Positions 40,301 through 47,200 of a DNA stretch of 64,000 bases are shown piece by piece. Position 1 is the first letter of the stretch; the number at the start of each line of letters is the position of its first letter. Below the pieces are notes generated by a model that was not told the DNA's origin, ran no database searches, and saw only the letters and a list, made by a program, of their open reading frames with translations. The DNA comes from Microcella daejeonensis (GTDB lineage Bacteria > Actinomycetota > Actinomycetes > Actinomycetales > Microbacteriaceae): contig NZ_CP113089.1 in NCBI RefSeq assembly GCF_026625045.1, positions 2,604,001 through 2,668,000 on the forward strand, read 5' to 3'. Made by a program: the position numbers and the translations under genes.

Positions 40301-40794
40301 CCGCCGCCGCCCGCGACGGCCTTCGCGAACACGGGGAACCCGATCTCGTCGGCGGCGTCGAGCAGCACCTGGATGTCGGTGGTCGCCGGGCTCGACTTGA
40401 GCACCGGGACGCCCGCCGCGATCGCCTTCTCCTTCGCCGTCACCTTGTTGCCGGCCATCTCGAGCACCGAGCGGGGCGGGCCGATGAAGGTGATGCCGGC
40501 GTCGGCGGCGGCCTGGGCGAGGTCGGGGTTCTCACTGAGGAACCCGTAGCCCGGGTAGATGGCGTCGGCGCCGGCGAGCTTCGCGACGCGGATGATCTCG
40601 TCGACGTCGAGGTAGGCCCGGACGGGGTGCCCCGGCTCGCCGATCTGGTACGCCTCATCAGCTTTCAGCCGATGCATAGAGTTGCGGTCCTCGTAGGGGA
40701 AGACGGCGACCGTCTTGGCCCCCAGCTCGTAGGCGGCGCGGAAGGCGCGGATCGCGATCTCTCCGCGGTTGGCGACCAGGATTTTCCGGAACAT
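37396..40794 (-). CDS. pyc: Pyruvate carboxylase
   Basis: A biotin-dependent anaplerotic enzyme (pyruvate + HCO3- + ATP to oxaloacetate), 1132 residues, the normal full length. Biotin carboxylase domain at 1-460 (MFRKILVANRGEIAIRAFRA; KAVAGGGGRGMRRV; IEMNPRIQVEHTVTEEVT). The carboxyltransferase domain is at about 530-830 (TTFRDAHQSLLATRVR, VHTHDTAG). The BCCP domain at the C-terminus has the biotinyl lysine in IEAMKMEAA. The ATG start is divergent from the ParA gene, with 120 bases between. Confidence 0.97.
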   Translation of the reverse strand: MFRKILVANRGEIAIRAFRAAYELGAKTVAVFPYEDRNSMHRLKADEAYQIGEPGHPVRAYLDVDEIIRVAKLAGADAIYPGYGFLSENPDLAQAAADAGITFIGPPRSVLEMAGNKVTAKEKAIAAGVPVLKSSPATTDIQVLLDAADEIGFPVFAKAVAGGGGRGMRRVERREDLEDALKAAMREADSAFGDATMFVEQAVVRPRHIEVQILADAHGGTVHLFERDCSVQRRHQKVVEIAPAPNLDEGVRQAMYRDAIAFAKSIGYVNAGTVEFLLDTAGERAGEHVFIEMNPRIQVEHTVTEEVTDVDLVQSQMRIAYGQTLAELGLEQESIHLRGAALQCRITTEDPASGFRPDTGKITTYRSPGGAGVRLDGGTIASGAQISPHFDSMLAKMTCRGRDFAAAVSRSRRGLAEFRIRGVTTNIPFLQAVLDDPAFQAGDLSTSFIEERPHLVRSNASKDRGTKVLSWLADVTVNQPHGAGTGIIDPALKLPTVDLEASAPEGSRQRLLELGPEGFSRALRAQTALAVTDTTFRDAHQSLLATRVRSRDLTAVMPHVARLTPQLLSVEAWGGATYDVALRFLGEDPWQRLAAMREALPNVAIQMLLRGRNTVGYTPYPTEVTDAFVAEAAATGIDVFRIFDALNDVDQMRPAIDAVLATGSTVAEVALCYSGDLLDPAEDLYTLDYYLRLAERMVESGAHILAIKDMAGLLRAGAAEKLVAALRERFDLPVHVHTHDTAGGQLATLLAAARAGADAVDAASAPLAGTTSQPSLSALVAALAHTERDTGIPLEAVTDLEPYWESVRRAYAPFESGLPGPTGRVYTHEIPGGQLSNLRQQAIALGLGDRFELIEDWYAAANRILGRPTKVTPSSKVVGDLALQMAAAGADPADFEQNPQNYDIPDSVIGFMAGELGDLPGGWPEPFRSKVLEGRTVKIGTTPLTDEQRAKLAGSTDDRRLMLNQLLFAQPTQQFLQVREQYGDLSVLATPDYLYGLKPGVEHTIEIERGVSLFISLEAIGEPDEKGMRSVMATLNGQMRPVTVRDRSIAVDAVSAEKADPAQPGQIAAPFMGVVTLKVAEGEKVAVGQTVATIEAMKMEAAITAPVAGTVQRLAVPATQQVEAGDLLVVVG

Positions 40795-40900
40795 CGATCC
40801 CTTTCGGCGGGCGGCCGCGCGGAGGCGGAGGGCTGCGTGTGCGCGATGGTGACGGCTCGTGCGACGGCGCGGGGAGTGCGCGGTTCCACCATAGTGAAGG

Positions 40901-40906
40901 TAGGGT
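40901..40906 (+). promoter_or_regulatory. Putative -10 of the ParA gene
   Basis: TAGGGT lies eight bases before the GTG start of the ParA-like gene, with no clear ribosome-binding site. Leaderless or near-leaderless transcription is likely. Confidence 0.4.
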
Positions 40907-40914
40907 CGTTGATC

Positions 40915-41718
40915 GTGCACGTACTGAGCATCAGCTCCCTGAAGGGCGGCGTGGGAAAGACCACGGTGACGCTCGGGCTGGCATCGGCGGCGTTCTCGCG
41001 GGGTCTTCGCACCCTGGTGGTCGACCTCGATCCGCAGTCGGATGCGTCCACCGGCATGGACATCCAGATCGCCGGACACCTCAACGTCGCCGACGTCCTC
41101 TCCTCCCCCAAGGAGAAGATCGTGCGGCAGGCCATCGCCCCCTCCGGGTGGACGCGGGGCCGCCAGGGCACGGTCGACGTTCTCATCGGGAGCCCCTCGG
41201 CGATCAACTTCGACGGACCGCACCCGAGCATCCGCGAGATCTGGAAGCTCGAGGAGGCCCTTGCCCACGTCGAGGCCGACTACGACCTCGTGCTCATCGA
41301 CTGCGCCCCCTCGCTCAACGCCCTCACCCGCACGGCCTGGGCCGCGAGCGACCGCGTCGTCGTCGTCACCGAGCCCGGCCTGTTCTCGGTCGCCGCCGCC
41401 GATCGGGCCCTGCGCGCGATCGAGGAGATCCGCCGCGGCCTCTCCCCCCGGCTGCAGCCCCTCGGCATCATCGTCAACCGCGCCCGGGTGCAGAGCCTCG
41501 AGCACCAGTTCCGCATCAAGGAGCTGCGCGACATGTTCGGGCCGCTCGTTCTCGCCCCTCAGCTGCCCGAGCGCACCTCGCTGCAGCAGGCCCAGGGCGC
41601 CGCGAAGCCCCTGCACATCTGGCCGGGCGAGAGCGCCCAGGAGATGGCGCGCAACTTCGACCAGCTGCTCGACCGCGTCATGCGCACGGGGCGGCTCGGG
41701 GAGTACGCGCAGCGCTAG
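40915..41718 (+). CDS. Orphan ParA-family ATPase
   Basis: A 267-residue ParA/Soj-type ATPase. The deviant Walker A is SSLKGGVGKTTVTLGLA (residues 7-23). VVDLDPQSDASTGMD and LIDCAPSLNALTRTAW (Walker B) follow. There is almost no N-terminal extension, so no specific DNA-binding domain. No parB is next to it, and the chromosomal parAB locus normally lies near the origin. Orphan ParAs of this kind position other cargoes; here the cargo is unknown. It is convergent with the MerR gene. Confidence 0.88.
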   Translation: MHVLSISSLKGGVGKTTVTLGLASAAFSRGLRTLVVDLDPQSDASTGMDIQIAGHLNVADVLSSPKEKIVRQAIAPSGWTRGRQGTVDVLIGSPSAINFDGPHPSIREIWKLEEALAHVEADYDLVLIDCAPSLNALTRTAWAASDRVVVVTEPGLFSVAAADRALRAIEEIRRGLSPRLQPLGIIVNRARVQSLEHQFRIKELRDMFGPLVLAPQLPERTSLQQAQGAAKPLHIWPGESAQEMARNFDQLLDRVMRTGRLGEYAQR

Positions 41719-41847
41719 CCGAGCATCCCGCCGTCGATCAGGGCGGTGGATGCCCGCCCGCGGTCCCCGTGAGACGCCGGTCCGCCGGCACGACGATGAC
41801 CCGGCACGACGGGGCGCACCCCGAGTGCGCGGCGACGCGCTCGGCCG

Positions 41848-42393
41848 CTAGGAGGCGCGGGTCGCGCGGCGCGCGGCGAGCTCGTCGGAGGGATCCTCCG
41901 CCGGGGTGGAGTCGAGCTCGACGAGGGTGCTCTCGACCTCGCGCAGAACCTTGCCGACGGCGATGCCGAAGACGCCCTGGCCGCGGCTGACGAGGTCGAT
42001 GACCTCGTGGTCGGAGGTGCAGAGGTAGACGCTCGCGCCGTCGCTCATGAGCGTCGTCTGAGCGAGGTCGCTGACGCCCGCCTCGCGCAGCTGGTTGACG
42101 GCGGTGCGGATCTGCTGGAGCGAGATGCCGGTGTCGAGGAGGCGCTTGACGAGCTTGAGCACGAGGATGTCGCGGAAGCCGTAGAGGCGCTGCGTGCCCG
42201 AGCCGGAGGCGCCGCGCACGGTGGGCTCGACGAGCTCGGTGCGGGCCCAGTAGTCGAGCTGGCGGTAGGAGATACCGGCGGCGCGGGCGGCGACCGCCCC
42301 GCGGTAGCCGGCCTGGTCGTCGAGCTCGGGCAGGCCGTCGGTGAAGAGCAGTTCCATGTCGTAGCGATCATCGCTGCGGCGGACTTCGCTCAT
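41848..42393 (-). CDS. MerR-family transcriptional regulator (Rv1830-like)
   Basis: A 181-residue regulator. The N-terminal MerR helix-turn-helix is at about residues 30-95 (GISYRQLDYWARTELVEPTV; RLYGFRDILVLKLVKRLLDT). A C-terminal region follows, without the Cys residues of metal sensors. Position and sequence match Rv1830 of the garA locus. Its upstream region holds the near-palindrome TCACCGTGA around 42418-42426, a possible operator. The ATG start gives an acidic leader (MSEVRRSDDRYDMELLFTDG). Confidence 0.88.
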   Translation of the reverse strand: MSEVRRSDDRYDMELLFTDGLPELDDQAGYRGAVAARAAGISYRQLDYWARTELVEPTVRGASGSGTQRLYGFRDILVLKLVKRLLDTGISLQQIRTAVNQLREAGVSDLAQTTLMSDGASVYLCTSDHEVIDLVSRGQGVFGIAVGKVLREVESTLVELDSTPAEDPSDELAARRATRAS

Positions 42394-42510
42394 GACCGAT
42401 ACCTAACCTTCATGTTCACCGTGACAGTTAGCGCCACAGGAGCCACACTAGCGATCCGGCCCGCGCGAACCGGAGACATCCGATCGGGCGGCCCGGCGTG
42501 TCGGGCTCGA

Positions 42511-43215
42511 CTACGACTGTAGCCTGCCGAGGGCCGATCTGATCAGGCTCGAGCGCACGATCTCGAGCTGCGCCGCGATCTCGCGGGCGAGCTCGGCGGC
42601 ACGGGCGCGGCTCGACGGGTCCGCCCGTCGGGCGACGGGGATGAGGGCGCTCTCGATGAGCCCGAGCTCGCGCTCCGCCGCCGCGCGGAACCCGCGCAGG
42701 TGACGCGGCTCGATCCCCGAGCGCTGCAGCTCGACGAGCGCCTTGAGCACCTGGACCGCGTCATCGCCGTACGTCTCGGCGGGGGCGATGAGGGATGCCG
42801 TGATCGCGTCGCCGAGCAGGGCAGGGCCGGCGCCCGCCTCGCGCTGCAGCTCGTCGCGGCTGAAGCGGCGCTCGGTGGCGAGCATCGACGGCACGGGCAC
42901 CGGGCCGCCCATCGGCAGCGTCGGAGTGCGCCCCGCGTCGAGATCGGCGAGGTAGCCCCGGATGACCTTGAGCGGCAGGTAGTGGTCGCGCTGCATGGCG
43001 AGCACGAAGCGCACCCGGTCGACGTCGGCGCCGGAGAACTTGCGATAGCCCGACTCGGTGCGCTGCGGGGTGACGAGCTGCTGCTCCTCGAGGAAGCGCA
43101 GCTTCGAGGGCGTGAGGTCGGGGAACTCGGGGCTCAGCTTCGCGAGCACCTGTCCGATGCTCAGCAGTGCCGGCCCCGCGGCGCCCGACCGGGCTGCGGC
43201 GGACCGTGCGACCAC
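42511..43215 (-). CDS. ftsR: MerR-family regulator FtsR (Rv1828-like)
   Basis: A 234-residue MerR-type regulator homologous to Rv1828 and Corynebacterium FtsR, which activates ftsZ in corynebacteria. The winged helix-turn-helix spans about residues 15-90 (LLSIGQVLAKLSPEFPDLTP; RFLEEQQLVTPQRTESGYRK). A C-terminal helical effector domain follows (about 120-230). The stop of the FHA gene and the start of this gene share a base, so translation is coupled. Control of ftsZ at 9353-10501 by this protein is plausible but inferred from family knowledge. Confidence 0.85.
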   Translation of the reverse strand: MVARSAAARSGAAGPALLSIGQVLAKLSPEFPDLTPSKLRFLEEQQLVTPQRTESGYRKFSGADVDRVRFVLAMQRDHYLPLKVIRGYLADLDAGRTPTLPMGGPVPVPSMLATERRFSRDELQREAGAGPALLGDAITASLIAPAETYGDDAVQVLKALVELQRSGIEPRHLRGFRAAAERELGLIESALIPVARRADPSSRARAAELAREIAAQLEIVRSSLIRSALGRLQS

Positions 43216-43715
43216 TAGGCGCCCGGGAGGTCGGAGCGGGAGGCGTAGAAGGTGAGGCGGAACTTGCCGACCTGCACCTCCGAGCCGTCGACGAGCGGAG
43301 CCGAGCCGTCGAAGCGCTCGCCGTTGAAGTAGGTGCCGTTGAGCGAGCCGAGGTCGCGCACGACGAAGGTCTTGCCCGAGCGGGCGAACTCGGCGTGCTT
43401 GCGCGAGACCGTGACGTCGTCGAGGAAGATGTCGGCGTCGGGGTGACGGCCCGCGACCGTGACGTCGGCGTCGAGCAGGAAGCGGGCGCCGAGAGTGGGG
43501 CCGCGCCGCACGATGAGGAGTGCGGAGCCGGAGGGGAGCGCCGCGATGGCCTCCTGCTCCTCGAGCGAGACGCCGGCCTCCATGGCCGCGAGCTGCGCCG
43601 CGAACTCGGCACCGAGGTGGACGGTGGTGTCCTGACGGTTCTCGTCGGAGGACCCCGCGCCGGGATCGCCATCGGGGGTGATGCCCGCGGGATGCGTGGG
43701 CGGAATCTCAGCCAT
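43215..43715 (-). CDS. garA: FHA-domain protein (GarA/OdhI type)
   Basis: A 166-residue forkhead-associated protein. The N-terminal tail carries DTTVHLGAEF (near residue 30), at the place of the kinase-target threonine motif ETTSVF of GarA/OdhI. The FHA domain (about 75-150) has GRHPDADIFLDDVTVSRKHA and SLNGTYFNGE. GarA/OdhI inhibits 2-oxoglutarate dehydrogenase and switches glutamate metabolism when unphosphorylated. The ATG at 43715 has AAGGAGG upstream and overlaps the phosphatidyltransferase gene by 8 bases. The PASTA kinase at 28272-30230 is a possible upstream kinase (inference). Confidence 0.87.
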   Translation of the reverse strand: MAEIPPTHPAGITPDGDPGAGSSDENRQDTTVHLGAEFAAQLAAMEAGVSLEEQEAIAALPSGSALLIVRRGPTLGARFLLDADVTVAGRHPDADIFLDDVTVSRKHAEFARSGKTFVVRDLGSLNGTYFNGERFDGSAPLVDGSEVQVGKFRLTFYASRSDLPGA

Positions 43716-44364
43716 CGGTCGACCTCCTTGAGTCGTCAACCCTATCGGATGCGACCGGGCGCCACGGCTCCGATCCCCTGACCAGATCGAGCGTCTGGCG
43801 CAGGTACAGCGCACCCGCCCACCAGTACAGGAAGGCGCCCCAGAGCGCGAGCGCCCAGCCGAGCGGATCCGTGAACGCCCCCACCTCGGGGAAGGCCTGC
43901 CCGAGGACGAGGATCGGCAGGGCGTAGAAGAGCGCGAACGTCGCGAGCTTGCCGAGGTGGTGGACGGGGAGCGGGCCGTAGCGGTGCTGGGCGAGCACCA
44001 CGCCGAGCAGGACGAGCATGACGTCGCGCCCGACGAGCACGATGACGAGCCACCACGGCACGACCTCGCGCACGGCCAGTCCGATCACCGCGGCGAGGAT
44101 GAAGAGTCGGTCGGCCGCCGGGTCGAGCAGCCGCCCGAGACGGGTCATCTGGTCGAAGCGACGAGCGATGATGCCGTCGAGGTAGTCGCTCGCCGAGGAG
44201 ATGATGATGACGACGAGGGCGGCCACGTCCTCGCCCGCGAGCACGAGCACGAGGAACACCGGCACGAGCAGCAGGCGCACGGCGCTCAGCAGGTTCGGGA
44301 TGGTGAGCACGCGGTCGCTCACCGCGGGCCCGGGGGCCGGCACGGGGACGGGGTGCTCGCTCAC
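43708..44364 (-). CDS. CDP-alcohol phosphatidyltransferase (PgsA2-like)
   Basis: A 218-residue integral membrane enzyme of the CDP-OH-P family, which makes phospholipids such as phosphatidylglycerol or cardiolipin. The catalytic signature is complete: SDYLDGIIARRFDQMTRLGR then LLDPAADR (D-x2-DG-x2-AR-x8-G-x3-D-x3-D). Five to six transmembrane helices are predicted. The location just upstream of garA corresponds to Rv1822 (pgsA2). The acceptor alcohol is not evident from the sequence. The start is GTG. Confidence 0.87.
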   Translation of the reverse strand: MSEHPVPVPAPGPAVSDRVLTIPNLLSAVRLLLVPVFLVLVLAGEDVAALVVIIISSASDYLDGIIARRFDQMTRLGRLLDPAADRLFILAAVIGLAVREVVPWWLVIVLVGRDVMLVLLGVVLAQHRYGPLPVHHLGKLATFALFYALPILVLGQAFPEVGAFTDPLGWALALWGAFLYWWAGALYLRQTLDLVRGSEPWRPVASDRVDDSRRSTDG

Positions 44365-44468
44365 GCGGTCAGCCTAGCGGCGGGCGGTGGCGCGCGGCCC
44401 CGGCCGAGCATCCGCTGACAGGCGCGGCGCGCCGCGACGACCGACCGATCGGATGCCCGCCCGCGCGT

Positions 44469-44474
44469 TATCCT
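44469..44474 (+). promoter_or_regulatory. Putative -10 for leaderless repeat-protein gene
   Basis: TATCCT lies seven bases before the ATG of the repeat-protein gene, and no Shine-Dalgarno sequence intervenes. Fits leaderless transcription. Confidence 0.5.
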
Positions 44475-44481
44475 CCCCTGC

Positions 44482-44952
44482 ATGTCGTGCATCCGGTTCA
44501 ACACCCCCGCCCAGCGCCGGCAGCTCGCGGCGAGCGCCCCGACCATGGCCGCGTCGCCGGATCCGGTGGCGCAGTTCCTCTCCCCCGCCGTCACGGCCTC
44601 GAAGATCGCGCGCATCCGTCGGCTCGCCGTCGACCCCGACCCGCGCATCCGCGAGAGCGCCGCGCTGTCGTACCACGCCCCCACCGAGGTCTACGAGGCG
44701 CTCGCGACGGATCCGGTGGCGAGCGTGCGGGCCTGCGTCGCCCGCAACGAGCACACGCCGTGCGACACCCTGCGCGCGCTCGCCCGCGACCAGGACGAGA
44801 TCGTGCGGGCGTGGGTCGCCATCAACTACTTCGTGCCCGCCGACGCCATGGAGGTGCTCGCCGCCGATCCGAGCGAGACCGTGCAGCGGCTCGTCGCGTG
44901 GAAGGCCTCGCTGGCCGAGGACGCGGACGCCCCGCAGCCGGCTCTCGTCTAG
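44482..44952 (+). CDS. Leucine-rich-variant (LRV/HEAT-like) repeat protein
   Basis: A 156-residue soluble protein made of short alpha repeats of about 24 residues: DPDPRIRESAALSYHAPTEV, DPVASVRACVARNEHTPCDT, DQDEIVRAWVAINYFVPADA and DPSETVQRLVAWK. The D-P-x-x-x-V-R pattern and N/H-x-x-T/A-P turn match LRV repeats, a scaffold for protein binding; no enzyme motif is seen. The stop overlaps the stop of the convergent SDR gene within the same CTAG. Function unknown. Confidence 0.75.
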   Translation: MSCIRFNTPAQRRQLAASAPTMAASPDPVAQFLSPAVTASKIARIRRLAVDPDPRIRESAALSYHAPTEVYEALATDPVASVRACVARNEHTPCDTLRALARDQDEIVRAWVAINYFVPADAMEVLAADPSETVQRLVAWKASLAEDADAPQPALV

Positions 44953-45743
44953 AGCGCGCCCGACGCCGGCGTGGGCGTCGCGTCGGCGCTCCCCCCTCGG
45001 AACCCGCCGACGGCGGCCAGGCGATCGGGCAGCACCCGGGCGAGACCCGCGAGCGCGCGGTAGCGGGCGGTCGGGATGACGACCGAGCGGCCGCGGTCGA
45101 TGCCGCGGAGCGCCAGGCGCACCAGTCGCGGGGCCTCGAGCCACAGCGCGCGCGGGATCCCGTCGACCGCGACGCCCATCCGCTCGTGGAACTCGGTGCG
45201 CACGAAGCCTGGGCAGACCGCCGTGACGCTCACCCCGCGCGATCGGTAGCGCAGGTTCGCCCAGCGGGCGAAGGAGACGCCCCAGGCCTTCGCCGCGCCG
45301 TAGGTGCCGCGCGGCGTGAAGGCGGCCACGCTCGAGATGAGCACCACCCGGCCGCGGCGCCGGGCGAGCATGCCCCGCAGGGCCGTGTGGCTCAGCTGCA
45401 GGGGGACGGTGACGTGCAGGGCGTGGTGCCGCCGCTCCTGCTCGAGGGTGTTGTCGACGAAGTCGCCGGCGAGGCCGTACCCGGCGTTGTTGATGAGCAG
45501 GTCGACGGGATGCTCCGCCTGGGCGAGCCGGGCATCCACCCGCGCGAGGCCCGCCTCGTCGAGCAGATCGGCCGCGAGCACCTCGACGCTCACCGGGTGG
45601 GCGGCGCGCAGCTCGGCCGCGAGAGCATCGAGCCGTGCGGCCGTGCGCGCCACGAGCACGAGGTCGTCGCCCCGCGCGGCGAGCTGGCGCGCGAACTCGG
45701 CGCCGATGCCGGCGGTGGCCCCGGTGATGAGCGCGCGGGTCAT
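44949..45743 (-). CDS. Short-chain dehydrogenase/reductase
   Basis: A 264-residue classical SDR. The NAD(P) motif TGATAGIGAEFARQ (residues 8-21), NNAGYG and the catalytic Ser (ISSVAAF) with YGAAK are all present. Arg at VARTAARLDAL suggests NADP(H). The substrate is unknown. The ATG overlaps the stop of the G6PDH-like gene by 4 bases, so the two are probably cotranslated. Confidence 0.88.
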   Translation of the reverse strand: MTRALITGATAGIGAEFARQLAARGDDLVLVARTAARLDALAAELRAAHPVSVEVLAADLLDEAGLARVDARLAQAEHPVDLLINNAGYGLAGDFVDNTLEQERRHHALHVTVPLQLSHTALRGMLARRRGRVVLISSVAAFTPRGTYGAAKAWGVSFARWANLRYRSRGVSVTAVCPGFVRTEFHERMGVAVDGIPRALWLEAPRLVRLALRGIDRGRSVVIPTARYRALAGLARVLPDRLAAVGGFRGGSADATPTPASGAL

Positions 45744-47119
45744 GCGGCGCCCATCGGGGCCCAGTCGGAGGGGCCGTTCGAGCCCGCCGGGTAGTCGTCG
45801 AGGGGCACCTCGTCGGCCCGCCAGGCGGCGAGCACGGGCTCGACGATGCGCCAGCACTCCTCGGCGATCTCGGCGGCGACCGAGAAGGTGGGGTCGTCGC
45901 CGAGCAGGCCGGCGAGCACCTCGCCGTACGCGTCGAGCCGGCCGGGCGAGAAGTCGGCCTCGAGCGCGACGCGGTCGAGGTCGGTGGGGTCGCCGCTGCC
46001 GTTGATGTCGAGCTCGAGCGAGAGGCGCTCGGGGGTGAGGGCGATCGAGATGGCGGCCGGGCCCTCGTGACCGGTGAGGCCGCGCGGGCGGTCGCGCGGC
46101 GGCTCGAGCTCGAGACGGATGCTCGACGCGGGGGCGCCGATGGCCTTGCCGCTGCGCAGCAGGACCGGCACGCCCTCGAGCCGCGGCGTGCGCACCTCGA
46201 GCAGCACCTCGGCGAGGGTCTCCGTGGCGTTGTCGAGGTCGACGCCCTCCTCGGCCGTGTAGTCGGGCACCTGCTCGCCGTCGATGCGCCCCGCGGTGTA
46301 CCGGGCGCGGCGGCTGGCGGCGACGGCATCGCCCCCGGCGACGCGCGTGGCGCGCAGGGCCTCCAGGAGAGCGGCGTGCAGGTCGTCGGCGTCGAGGCTC
46401 GCCGGCGGCTCCATCGCTACGAGGGCGTGCACGAGCAGCAGGTGGCTCTGGATCATGTCGACGAGCGCCCCCGCGGCGTCGTAGTACCCGGCCCGGCCCT
46501 CGAGAGCGAGCGTCTCGTCGAAGACGATCTCGATGCGCGCGATGCTCTCGCGGTTCCAGACCGCCTCCAGGATGCGGTTGGCGAAGCGCAGGCCGATGAG
46601 GTTCGCGACGGTCGACATGCCGAGGAAGTGGTCGACGCGGAACACGCGGTCGGCGGGGACGAGCTCGGCGAGGAGGGCGTTGAGCCGCTCCGCGCCCTCG
46701 CGGTCGGCGCCGAAGGGCTTCTCCATCGCCAGGCGGGCGCCCTCGGGCAGCGCGACGGCGGCCAGGGCCTCGACGGCGCGCAGGGTGATCGCCGGGGGCA
46801 GGGCGAAGTAGAGCACCGCCGGGTGGCTCGCCTGCTCGACGAGCGCTCGGAGGGCATCCCCGTCGGTCGCATCGGTGCGGATGTACCGCGTCGCCCCCAG
46901 CACCCGGTCGCGAACGGCGGACGGGGCGTCGGCGAGACCCTCGGCGACGCGCGCGCGCCACTCCTCGTCGGAGTGCTCGGAGCTGCCGGCCCCGATCAGC
47001 TCGAGCTCGGCGACGGGCGCGTCGTCGAGGGCGAGGAGGCCGGCGAGGCCGGGCAGCAGGAGGCGGCTGAAGAGATCGCCGGTGGCGCCGAGGACGATGA
47101 GGGTGCGGGATTCGGGCAT
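45740..47119 (-). CDS. Divergent glucose-6-phosphate dehydrogenase-like protein
   Basis: A 459-residue member of the G6PDH family. The NADP loop GATGDLFSRLLLPGL (10-24), MEKPFG (132-137), GYYDAAGALVDMIQSHLLLV with the catalytic His, and RSGK are conserved. The active-site signature, normally DHYLGKE, is DHFLGMS here (163-169): the lysine that contacts the sugar phosphate is Met. It lies apart from opcA, transketolase or 6PGL genes, so it is probably a paralogue with altered substrate, not the housekeeping zwf. The frame runs far upstream of the ATG at 47119, but only this start gives the family N-terminus. Divergent from GH15. Confidence 0.85.
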   Translation of the reverse strand: MPESRTLIVLGATGDLFSRLLLPGLAGLLALDDAPVAELELIGAGSSEHSDEEWRARVAEGLADAPSAVRDRVLGATRYIRTDATDGDALRALVEQASHPAVLYFALPPAITLRAVEALAAVALPEGARLAMEKPFGADREGAERLNALLAELVPADRVFRVDHFLGMSTVANLIGLRFANRILEAVWNRESIARIEIVFDETLALEGRAGYYDAAGALVDMIQSHLLLVHALVAMEPPASLDADDLHAALLEALRATRVAGGDAVAASRRARYTAGRIDGEQVPDYTAEEGVDLDNATETLAEVLLEVRTPRLEGVPVLLRSGKAIGAPASSIRLELEPPRDRPRGLTGHEGPAAISIALTPERLSLELDINGSGDPTDLDRVALEADFSPGRLDAYGEVLAGLLGDDPTFSVAAEIAEECWRIVEPVLAAWRADEVPLDDYPAGSNGPSDWAPMGAA

Positions 47120-47200
47120 GCTCCCCACGCTAGGGCCGCGCCGCGCGGGGGGCGATGAGCGTGCACCGGATTCGGAGCGCGCACTGATGGAATGGAGCCC

